DNA from: Blasia pusilla
Taxonomy: Eukaryota > Marchantiophyta > Marchantiopsida > Blasiales
Length of the DNA: 64,000 nt
Reading direction: 5' to 3'
Assembly: GCA_050084515.1 (NCBI GenBank)
Contig: CM114275.1
Coordinates: 16,554,001-16,618,000, forward strand
In this document: positions 55,368-64,000 of the stretch, piece by piece
How positions within the stretch are numbered: position 1 is the stretch's first letter
Layout of the letters: every line of letters starts with the position of its first letter
The notes under the pieces: model-generated
The model's input: only the letters and a program-made list of their open reading frames with translations
What the model was told of the DNA's origin: nothing
Databases searched by the model: none
Made by a program: the position numbers and the translations under genes

Positions 55368-56381
55368 TGTGTCGTGTGCCTACTCTCCTTGAACGTCAAT
55401 CTTTAGTGTTACAGAAGTACAAGCGTTCAGTAGGACAAGCTCTCACTGCTGTTCTACATCCAAACACACACTCATGTTAGTTGGGTTTGGGTAATCAGCA
55501 CTCCAACTCACCGAGCTCTCGACTTAGCCTTTTATCAAGCTCAACCTTCCTAATCTCTCGGTTTACAACACGGGAAAGTCTCTCAAGACTTGGGACAGAC
55601 TTTCTGGTTATATTAGTTTAGGGACCTCAAACGGCATTTGAGGTCCCTAAACTAACTTAAAAGTTTGCACGCTTGGGGGTCCCAAATTTCAAATGGATCT
55701 TGAATGAGTCCCTAACCAAGACTCTCTAAAATGAGTCATTTTCATGACCCTCATAACCAAACGAGCGCCAAACAGAACGTCCAAACTCTAACAGGGCGAG
55801 GCTATGATACTTTGCGCTTTGGAGTTAGTGAAGCACAAGGGCAAGACGCAAGCGTGGCAAACGTTTCAAGTGTTTATGGTTGCGACTAAGGAAACCAGAC
55901 TTAAGAGAAATCGAGTCTCGAAAGGAGACGTGGCCAAGGGGTCAGAACCGGAATTGGGACTCGACTAGCCTTTGGAGTTTTTTACTGTACTTTTTACCAT
56001 AAATTTAAGTATAAAGAAGCATTTGGGACAAGAAGGAAAGCGGTTGAAAGCTTATGCAAAGCCGGTTTGAATGCACAAAGATCTTGGCAAACGCTTAAGC
56101 AAAAGCCGATATATTGGCCAAAACCAACTATACATGGAGTCGGGTTGAGGGCCAAAGAGGGGTTCGGGTGCTCTTCCCCAAAGTAAGGGGGACCCTAGGA
56201 ATCCCCACAAGTAGTAGTAAGGGGAAAGGTCTCCAAGGTTTCTTGGGACTCGAACCCCACTTTAGGCGCCTTGGGGCAACTCAAGGACACGGAATGGATC
56301 GGGAGTTTTGGCGTTGGGATTCAAAACCCGAACCAAGTCCAATTGAGTGGATTTCGGAGGTCCCTATTGGATTCCAACTCA
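55368..56381 (-). repeat. 5' LTR of element C (about 1 kb)
   Basis: Minus strand from TGAGTTGGAATCC (56381) to CACGACACA (55368). The U5-side third matches the partial 3' LTR at 43124-43470; the U3 side matches, inverted, the fragment at 56718-57387. It contains the hairpin at 55613-55655. Confidence 0.75.
55613..55655. repeat. Perfect hairpin inside the C LTR
   Basis: TTAGTTTAGGGACCTCAAA and its exact inverse are separated by CGGCA. The other LTR of element C (43350-43390) lacks the second arm, so this arm is a local inverted duplication. Confidence 0.9.
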
Positions 56382-57387
56382 CGAATCATATTTTTGAGTC
56401 TCCTTTGGGGGCTCATACGAGGTCCATTGGACAGTTGGGACTGCTAGGCGCACAAACGCCATTTTAGATGTCTGGACTAACCAGAAAGTTTGTCCCAAGT
56501 CACGGAAGACTTGCCCATGTTGGAAACCTAGGAATGAGGGAAGGTTGAGCTTGATGAGCTGACGAGTTGAGGACTCGGTGGGTTGGAAGGCCACTTGACC
56601 CAAGCCAAACTAACGTGAGTGCGTTTGGGTGCAGGTCGGCGATGAGAGCGTGTCCTATTGAACGTACGCTTTCGCAACACTAAATTTGACGTTTGAGGAG
56701 AGTAGGCGCACGATAGTTGTGGGTTGAAATCCGAGTGTGGATCCCAAAATCCACTCCTTTGGACTAGGTTTGGATTCCAAGTCCCAACACCAACTCCTGC
56801 TCCATTCGGTGATGCCCTATTGCGCCCCAAGGTGGGGTTTGGGTCCCAAGCATCCTTGGAGACACTCCCCGTAGTAGTACTTCTGGCGATCTCGGCCCTC
56901 CCTGTAACTTTGGGGAAAAGACATTCGGGCCCCTCTTTCAATCCGTCAACCCAACTCCTTGTACATTTGTTTTTGGCTAATATCTCAACCTATACTTGTG
57001 TGTTTGCTAAGATCTTTGGTGATTTGAAATCAGCTTTGCATAAGTTTTCAAATGCCATCTTACTAGTCCCAAACGCATCTTGGGATTAAATTTTATGGTC
57101 CAAAACACAGTCATAATCCCAAACGCTAGACTCGTTCCTAATCCGGTTCTCACCTCTTTGGCAACCAACCTTCCTAGACTCAACTCATCTCTAGTCTTGG
57201 TTCACGTTTGGTCCTGGTTTCTTGGTCGCGACCTTAAACGCATGAAAACTCTATTCGCTTATTTTGTCTCTTGCGACTCTTCCAAGAGACCTCTCCTAAG
57301 GGCAACCATTCTAGTGTGAGCTGCTAAAGTTGTGATGTTCCGCTTGGGGCTTGTTAGGGAATGAGGGTCGCGACAATAAGAGTCATT
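56382..57387 (+). repeat. Rearranged plus-strand pieces of a C-type LTR
   Basis: 56382-56714 is the U5-side third of the LTR in plus orientation, ending GTAGGCGCACGATA. Directly after it, 56718-57387 is the U3-side part, starting TGTGGGTTGAAATCC. An LTR end joined to an LTR beginning is the order of a two-LTR junction. The pieces are clearly diverged from the LTR of element C (perhaps 75% by eye). Confidence 0.65.
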
Positions 57388-57899
57388 CACTACTTGAAAA
57401 AGGTGTGTCTTCATTGGCGCACTACCCAACACATAGTGTAGAATTAGCCTCCCTCACTTTCCCGTGCCCTACCCACACCATAGAAATAGTCATCGCATTA
57501 GGTGCTACAATGGAGGCCTGATTTCCAAAATGTAAGATTATGTTCATCTGCGCAGAGGACTGCATCTATTCGGTACCTGCAAAATATCCATCATAGTTGG
57601 CGCCTTGTGCTACCCATACTATTTACACGGCGTATTTGCATGCCCAACAAATAGCAAAACAATAGCCATTGGGCTTGTCCCCACGGCGGATAAATGGTCG
57701 ACAAAATGGACCTCTCTATCTTCGACGCTAATTTTTATCTGTGTAGGAGCTTTCTTAGTGGGCGGGCTTAACAATCTGCATACGTTGCCGCCAAAATATC
57801 CGCCACGGCGGATATTGTGTCGATAGAATGGAAACTTTAAACAACTATCTTTGCTTTTATTTTGAAGTAAAGGAAACACCATCGATTTACAACATTCAG
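57388..57899 (+). repeat. CACTA-like terminus and subterminal repeats
   Basis: CACTACTTGAAAAAGG at 57388-57403 has the form of a CACTA element end and cuts off the LTR similarity. The following ~450 bp carries repeated motifs (CTACCCACACCATAG; CTACCCATACTATT; CCGCCAAAATATCCGCC) and a small hairpin, AATATCCGCC-A-CGGCGGATATT. Part of it recurs at 42860-43080. No opposite end was found. Confidence 0.4.
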
Positions 57900-60147
57900 T
57901 TTGTTGTTTGCAGTTAGGAGGCATGCACAACAAATACAATTGAAGCAAGTTTTTCGAAACTTTGTCGAATTTGAGTTAACATTAGATTTTCGGTGCTTTG
58001 TGAATTATAGAGCAAAGCATTGTGCAAGGAGCAAGAAACAATATGGACTTCAAACATGCAGATTTGGTGCAAAGATCAAAAGGAAACGTCTCCCATAAAT
58101 ATGTCAGGAGAAGCCTAGTACCGATTTGAAGACTACAACAAATGGAAAGTTGCCTCTGGATCCTCCAAGAGTGTATAGCGAGGATGAAATAAGTAAGAAT
58201 TTTGATTTCTTATGCCCCTCACCTTTACTTTATATAATCTCTAGTCTTCATAGTATTTTCGATAAGTCTGCCGATGGAGAACGGATAACGTTATGGAATG
58301 CTCAACGGCAGCTAATGCCAGTGTAGCAAAGGCAACTAATTTCAAAGAAATGCTGGAAAATAATATTAGGCGGACGGAGATTAATGCCAATTATCGCACG
58401 TTGGATAGTATTTTCCAACCAATGGCAGATAATATGTGTGGGAGATCAAAAGCTAAATTACAAGAGCAAGCTACAACTAAATCCACTAAACATCCAGCAT
58501 GTACAAGAGAGGGGGAAAATTCTTGTTGCCAATACGCATTCCAATTGAAGATGTTTTGGGGGAATGTGAAGATTTTCAAGACCCACGGATACCTAGGGTT
58601 CCTTATGGAATGGAAGTTCCATGGCAACCACAACATAGTAAGAGGCCTAACCAACAATTGTTTAGACATTCCTTCACAGAACCAGTGGTGAACTCACATG
58701 CTCCCATGGAGAGAAGTAGAAAGCGTGGTGAGACATTGCATGACAAAAAACAGAGTTTTGAAGGCAAGGAATGGGGCATATGGTCAATTTGGTAGGTACA
58801 CATCTAGTGTTAAGATGAAGGGCGCACCTACTTAGGATCAAATCTTTGGATAGAGGGCTGTATGTGAGATAGCAATGTGTAACTTGAAGCACTCATGTAC
58901 GGGGCACATTCATACATCAAGGGGTCCTAACCACAAGGCAAAGTGGTTATCAATGGTATTAGCAAATAGTATTTTAAATGAACCAAGCATTCCTAAATGT
59001 AGTCTTGTAGAAGCACTTTCACAAACATACAAAAAGAGAGAAACTTACTTCCCTGCTTGGAGATGCAAGGAAATATTCCAAGATTGGATAAATGGAGGTG
59101 AACAAGCAGGTTTCCATTTTATTCCTTCTTTCATCGAGGCGGTGAAAGAAGTTGACCCCCTTGCTACTGTTGCTTGGGATGTGAGGGACTTTGAATCTGG
59201 CATGTTTAAAAGATTTTTTATTTCTCCATCCGCCATGAAGTCAATGATTCCCTATGTGCAGTAGGTAGTTGGCTTGGATCCGTGCCATGAATATTTTCAT
59301 TGCCTTGATGGTGGATGGAAACTCGAATTCCATCATATTGGCATATGGCATATCCCCTCACAAGAGTAATGAGGAATTAGAATGGTTTTGTTCATATCTT
59401 AAGGAAGCAATTCCAGCCCTAGATGATCCTAAGATTTTTTTGTCTCACCTAGATAGAAGGATCTTCTACATGCCGTCCATAAAATTTTCCTTACAATATA
59501 CATAGCATATGTGCCCAATATTTAAGGCAAAATTTGTGAACATGTTATGGAAAAGTTGCTATGGAATATTTCATAGCCTCTATGCAAGGACCAAGGAGAA
59601 GTAATCTATGCTATTCCTTATTCTTGATATTCTTGTTTGTTACGCGGCTTCAATTGACACTTGTAAATAGCCAAATATGTCTAGGCGGTGGCTATCTGCG
59701 GGTGCTAATACAATGGGAGAAGAACAAAGCCTTAAACAACGATGGCTTATCACAATGTTGGCAACTATTTATGTGGCTAATCATAGTTGCGATTTGGCAA
59801 CTAATGACAGTTGTGGATTTTTGTTCCTGGATGCGGCTTCATACATACAAGAAATTGGACGCGAGAAGTTTGCAAGGTGTGCATTCCCTTTGCCATGTTA
59901 TGGCAAAGTGAGTTCAAATTTTATAGAGGTCATCAATTATGCAATTAAGCCCATCAAAGAGGGTCCTACGCTTGTCATTGCATGTGAGTTATGGAACTGT
60001 ATGATGAAAACTTATGCAAAAAGGAAAGTAGAGGCGTTTATAATGTCGAAGAAAGAGCTGCCGAGGAGGTGTGGAGTTGTCCGTCGAGAAGGGGGAGTTG
60101 TTCTAGAAAACCTAAACAATATCCTCATCACTGTATCAATTGCATGA
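57900..60147 (+). pseudogene. MULE (Mutator-like) transposase relic
   Basis: Plus strand, broken. FIPSFIEAVKEVDPLATVAW followed by FKRFFISPSAMKSM (59115-59255) corresponds to the region before the catalytic core of MULE transposases. After a stop, GLDPCHEYF holds the DDE-type first Asp region. LMVDGNSNSIILAYGISPHKS and ELEWFCSYLKEAIP (59300-59420) follow, then FLSHLDRRI (second Asp region), and finally the CYGKVSSNFIEVINYAIKPIKEGP segment (59895-59970) that parallels the 'YG..TSN..E..N' block. The N-terminal part before 58870 is not recognisable by domain. Terminal inverted repeats were not identified. Confidence 0.65.
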
Positions 60148-60776
60148 ATAGCATGAAATACACATAATATGCCTTCTTGAGTAGAGACGTGAAAGCGCAT
60201 TAGCAAGCACATATGATTTCTAGTGGAGTAAAGACTTGAAAGCTAGTAGTTAGATGCAGCTACAAAGCTTGCATTGCAACTTAGTAAAGCTCAAAGAAGT
60301 CGAACTTCTCTACGGTGTATCACTTGACTTCAACATTGGAAATTGCACTCGAAAGTAAAGCTTATGTGACCTCCATAACTTTGAATCTTGCTTGCATCAC
60401 TCTAACAATGCCATGAAATAAATAGCCGAGAGGAGAATGAAGCCTCACAAGCTGCAAACCCTAAAATTAAGGTCGCCTCTTCATCAATGGTTGTTGTGTG
60501 CAAAATCATAATTGTCTAAAAGATGGAAGAAAATGTGCTAGCATTCAAAATTTTGAAATATTATTATCATTACGCGACTCCCTAAGAGTCACCACAAACA
60601 GTCGACACTAAGAACGAAAAGGACTAAACAGCTGAACCCACCGCAAAGAGCTAGAAGACCCTAAACTTAAAACCTTAGGTGGACACGTGTCAAATTTCTA
60701 TTTGCTAAGAGCGACGGGTGAAAAGAGGGCAGGGGGTAAAAAATCAAGATAGGACTTACGTAATAATAATATAGAT
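60148..60776. other. No gene seen
   Basis: Moderately AT-rich, no domain recognised. A short duplicated phrase (GTAGAGACGTGAAAG and GTAAAGACTTGAAAG, near 60181 and 60225) occurs just after the MULE relic. Confidence 0.4.
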
Positions 60777-61380
60777 TTGTTCGACTGGTGGAAACTGGAG
60801 ACGAATTCACAACGTCGAAAAATGGGGATACCCCCCATCAATATTGACCTAGCACCCGAGGGAGCAGGTCAGGTCTCACCTAAACGGATCGGGAGTTTTC
60901 CTTCCGGAAACTCGGACTCATGCACACCTCCCTTTACAAGCGTTTGGGCCTCCTGTAGACAGCGTAGCACACACAGCCGAGACAACGGGAGCCTCCCTGA
61001 TCCGTCGAAGTGGATCCGACACGTACCGGTACGTTACGGCGCCAGTCAGAGTCAGATAAAACAGGGGGTTTTCCATCGAAGTTTGTATCCTTCTTTCAAA
61101 CAGGGGTAGATACTCGAAACACGGTTACTGCGCGTGTCCGGGAGATCGTCGAGCAGATATCGAGGGACAAATTTCGATCGCTGCGGGCGCTCAGGACAGA
61201 GGACAAAGTCGGATAATCCGCGGCGAGGAAAAGACAATTTGAGAGGGTTGGGCACGCCAATCAGACCGAAGTTGAGGGCCTTGAGGCTTGTATTCTTCTC
61301 AGGTTTGCGTGCTGCAATGGACACGAGTCAACTCTCTTTCCACAGCGATACGATGCGGTATACACTATACATGTAAGGTA
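60777..61380 (+). other. GC-rich island with open frames, possible exon remnant
   Basis: GC content is much higher than on either side. A 110-codon frame (60777-61109) overlaps a second one (61010-61216, with TARVREIVEQISRDKFRSLRALR) and a minus-strand frame of 90 codons. No domain is recognised in any of them and no clear splice sites frame them. It could be a 5' end of a gene, a gene remnant, or a stretch of organelle-derived DNA; none of these can be supported further. Confidence 0.25.
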
Positions 61381-63200
61381 GATTGGTACTAATGTTTCAA
61401 TCATTACTAATCAATACAGTGCTTCTTGCAACGCAGGAAGTTTGAATGTAGATGAGAGACGTCTTTTCACGCCAACTCACGCTATTTAGGGAGGTAATTA
61501 CGGCCCCTACTCCTAGGGCCCATAACTACCTCCCTTAAGTAATTCCCGTGTACTTTTAGTGGAGGTTTGGGGAAGGCCGGGTAGGAGAATTCTTGGCAAA
61601 TCAATTTCAATCGATGGATCTTTGTGAATATCGTGTACACCCGTATTTTAATAATTAGTTTTTATTTTTAGTAGTAATTGATTAATTCCAAGTAATTATA
61701 TTTTAAACATCTTTCCCGATGAAATCTTCTAGAATCTCTTTCATTTTTATTATTTCATCAGATAATTTAAAATTATTTTTTCAAATTTCATGCCAACCAA
61801 ATTATGACTTCTTTAAATTTTAGTTTTGAGGTAAAAATAATTTTACTTTTGGGAAAAAATAAAATTCGATAGGAAAATGGGACAAAAATTATTCTTCAAA
61901 ATAATGGAAGACATATTCTTTCTATGTTATTTTTAATTTTCAAGTTAGATTTGGAGAAAATTTTCTCCTTCTTATGGGAAAAAAAAGCATCAAAATGAGT
62001 GATTTTCTTTTACTTGTTGAAAGATGGGGATTGGAAAAGGGATAAATTATTTTCTCCAAAATTAATAAATAAGTATGCGGCCCCATAATTGCTATAGTGG
62101 GAAAAATGTTTAGGGCATGGAAGTGGTCGTGGGAATAAACTTATACCGAACCATTATAAAACGGGTGTACGCGAGTGGAAACTGGATTGAATTTAGGGAA
62201 GAAGAATGGCATGTCAATCGGGATAAGAAATCAATACTACGGATCGGAGTTTTGCAATTTTTGTTGGGCCCTTGTCGTAGTTAGAGGTATACCTACTAAA
62301 TGAACCAACCCTAGGCATTTTATAAGGAAACAATGGAATAGGTGTGGGATGTTGGGTGAGTAACGGCACGAAAGAACTTACTCTACGATCTAGATGTGGG
62401 TTTGGCCGTAAGCATCTTATGCATCATGTTGAACCCTAAGATTGGGCGTAGCAGGGTTTTGAATGTGGAAGAAGTTTGATAATTCTGCGTAGCTTATTAC
62501 ATTTTGATAATAAAGCATGCCTTGTAAAGTTACATTCTGGTATTGGACCATGTCTTGAAAACTATACAAACTCTTAAGACTTGATCGGGAGTAACGTGAC
62601 AACAAGAAAGGATATGAAAATATATGAAGTGGAAGCAATTGAGACATGAAGGCATGTAAAAGAGTTGTTGTAAATGAAGTAGCAAGCACCTACATACCGC
62701 AATGAAGCAGATCAGAAAGTAAACACTAAGTATGTGGACAAGAAGCATGAAAATGTGAGAATGCCATGGGAAATAGTTAAGTCACAATGTCTTGGTGTAA
62801 AAAATGTAATGGAATGATGTGAGCAAAATTCGTGCAAAGAACTTGTGCATAGTAATATTTTCAGCTTTGTCTATAATAAAAGCACTGATATAAAGTAAAA
62901 GATGGGTCAAGAAGTGGATGCGCGTGGACAATAGAACATAAGGCAAAAATCTGCGATGTGTAATATCCACAACTGTTATAGGCAAGGAAAATTTGGATTG
63001 CATTTGGAAGTTACTAAGTTGTACTAAAATGATTGGGTATGCTAAATGGGATTACTAGACGTGGCGCTAGCGACATCATTCTACTTCTTGATGCACAAAT
63101 CTTTTCAAAGTTGCAACATGGTTATGCAACTCGAGATTAGTATGATATCGGGTTACATATCGCTTCTCAAGTGAAATTAGCACATCTAGAATGTCTTTCT
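61381..63200. other. AT-rich intergenic DNA, no gene seen
   Basis: At 61493-61545 there is an imperfect foldback (AGGGAGGTAATTACGGCCC opposite GGGCCCATAACTACCTCCCT). The remainder is AT-rich, with chance frames only. Confidence 0.45.
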
Positions 63201-63207
63201 CTTGGCG

Positions 63208-63507
63208 CTAGAGAGTAAGAATCTTGTCCACATTGTAATCTTGTTCCTTAGTAATTGATTGCATCATCGTACGCAAAATATCATTGTGACATTCACTATC
63301 ATCAAGTCTCTCCTGAACTATGCCAATATTCTTAAGAGTTGCATCAAACAATGTAGTTGGGATAGCTCTTGGACCTCCCATACTTGGTACCTTAATTTCA
63401 GTGCTTGGTGAACGGCACCTTCTTCTTCTTCGTGCACGAGTGCTAACTCTGCCTGAAGAAGGAGTATGGTAGGGATCGCTTGTTGGTACACGAGAGGAAG
63501 AGATGCT
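63208..63507 (-). CDS. Possible last exon of an unknown protein
   Basis: Minus strand. A splice acceptor with a T/G-rich tract (TTCTTCATTGTTGCAG) ends at 63508. The frame that follows is open for 99 codons to TAG (63210-63208). It begins SISSSRVPTSDP and has an arginine cluster (RARRRRRCRSP) and a helical acidic/basic C-terminus (NIGIVQERLDDSECHNDIL). This could be the tail of a nuclear DNA-binding protein or of a transposon-encoded partner protein (for example of the Harbinger type). I do not recognise it. Confidence 0.3.
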   Translation of the reverse strand, partial: SISSSRVPTSDPYHTPSSGRVSTRARRRRRCRSPSTEIKVPSMGGPRAIPTTLFDATLKNIGIVQERLDDSECHNDILRTMMQSITKEQDYNVDKILTL

Positions 63508-63637
63508 CTGCAACAATGAAGAACACACACACATCGGCAACGGCCCGTAACAGAAGTGTTACTGTCCCAAGACCCAGGCGCAATCATGCACACCTTTATC
63601 ATGCCATTATAGTGATCGAACAAAAAACTGAAACACA

Positions 63638-64000
63638 CCGATCATAAGAAATTAGACATCATGTAACTATGTAACAAGATAGCACCATAAGTATTGCGAC
63701 TGGAAAGTGTTGGAACAAACATGACACCTAGGTCACCAATACTAAACAGGGAAAACGTAAGGAAATCAACAGCCACAGATGTCACAACAAAAAGACAACG
63801 TATATATAATGTACAAAATTTATATATTAATATGGTTTATAGTTAAGTAGGAATGTGGCAAAGCACATTTCAGGTTCTAAATTATTTTTATGACCGATGC
63901 CTCTAGCAAGAAAGTGTAATCCTGGGCCTAGTTTGCCTGAAAAGCTCCAGATCAAGCAGAGGACAAATAAAAAATCTGACTAATCATTACTGCGTTGGGT
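63638..64000. other. No gene seen
   Basis: AT-rich end of the window. It may hold upstream exons or introns of the minus-strand frame at 63208-63507, but no convincing exon was found. Confidence 0.35.

Larger units (their letters stand above)
43124..56381 (-). mobile_element. Gypsy element C (minus strand), interrupted by copy B
   Basis: On the minus strand: 5' LTR (56381-55368), initiator-tRNA-Met type primer site (55367-55356), gag, CCHC knuckle, protease and the start of reverse transcriptase. Copy B is inserted between 53628 and 43873. After it the RT continues to about 43490, then a deletion leads straight into a partial 3' LTR (43470-43124). The rest of RT, RNase H and integrase are missing. 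Joining the sides of the insertion gives a continuous reading frame (D-S-N-S-R-R-I, then P-K-T), which proves that B entered a then-continuous pol gene. It is a conventional element in contrast to B. Confidence 0.85.

Noticed and set aside
60777-61380. Organelle DNA insertion
   Set aside because: Considered because of the high GC content, but no chloroplast or mitochondrial gene could be recognised.

Overview
The window looks like nuclear DNA of a streptophyte. It is most probably a non-seed land plant or a close algal relative with a repeat-rich genome. The evidence is one intact, intron-bearing cytosolic ribosomal protein gene of plant type (RPL10a/uL1, 19215-20595) with a telo-box upstream, surrounded by about 60 kb of decayed plant-type transposons: Copia, Gypsy, LINE, CACTA and MULE. 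The species cannot be fixed from the sequence alone. LAYOUT, left to right. 0.5-2.65 kb is a Copia relic fused to the 3' half of an old Gypsy relic (here R, 2.75-5.03 kb). 6.0-7.5 kb is a LINE fragment (minus). 9.5-18.07 kb is Gypsy copy A. 19.2-20.6 kb is RPL10a. 22.7-25.6 kb holds two LINE copies in inverted orientation. 26.0-30.3 and 33.8-36.7 kb are two decayed CACTA transposase genes (minus). 38.8-41.4 kb is a non-LTR reverse transcriptase relic. 43.1-56.4 kb is a conventional Gypsy element C (minus, tRNA-type primer site, about 1-kb LTRs) into which Gypsy copy B (43.87-53.63 kb) has inserted. 56.4-57.4 kb holds further C-type LTR pieces, 57.9-60.1 kb a MULE transposase relic, and 60.8-64 kb has no firm gene. 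THE MAIN FINDING is the Gypsy family represented by A, B and R. Between protease and reverse transcriptase, copies A and B carry a C5 cytosine DNA methyltransferase of DNMT3/DRM-like appearance (DLFGG, GWPCQG, ENV and a C-terminal GFATG segment). After a D,D35E integrase all three copies end in a PHD zinc finger. The family therefore carries a candidate DNA-methylation writer plus a candidate chromatin reader in one pol polyprotein. Its ends are also odd. The 5' end is a 366-bp TG...CA repeat (A1), but the 3' end reads B1-A2-B2, with a ~105-bp block on both sides of the second A repeat. This is a split-direct-repeat layout like that of PAT/DIRS elements, yet the element encodes a DDE integrase and copy B is flanked by a 4-bp target duplication (ATTC). 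No tRNA primer site follows A1. Instead a 12-nt sequence there is complementary to the predicted 5' end of the element's own transcript, suggesting Tf1-like self-priming. Retrotransposon-borne DNMTs have been reported, as far as I recall, from dinoflagellates and charophyte algae; the combination with a PHD finger, split repeats and self-priming is what deserves follow-up. Nearly all transposon reading frames are broken. Many breaks in copy B sit at CAG/CTG sites and may be consensus-sequence errors rather than true mutations.
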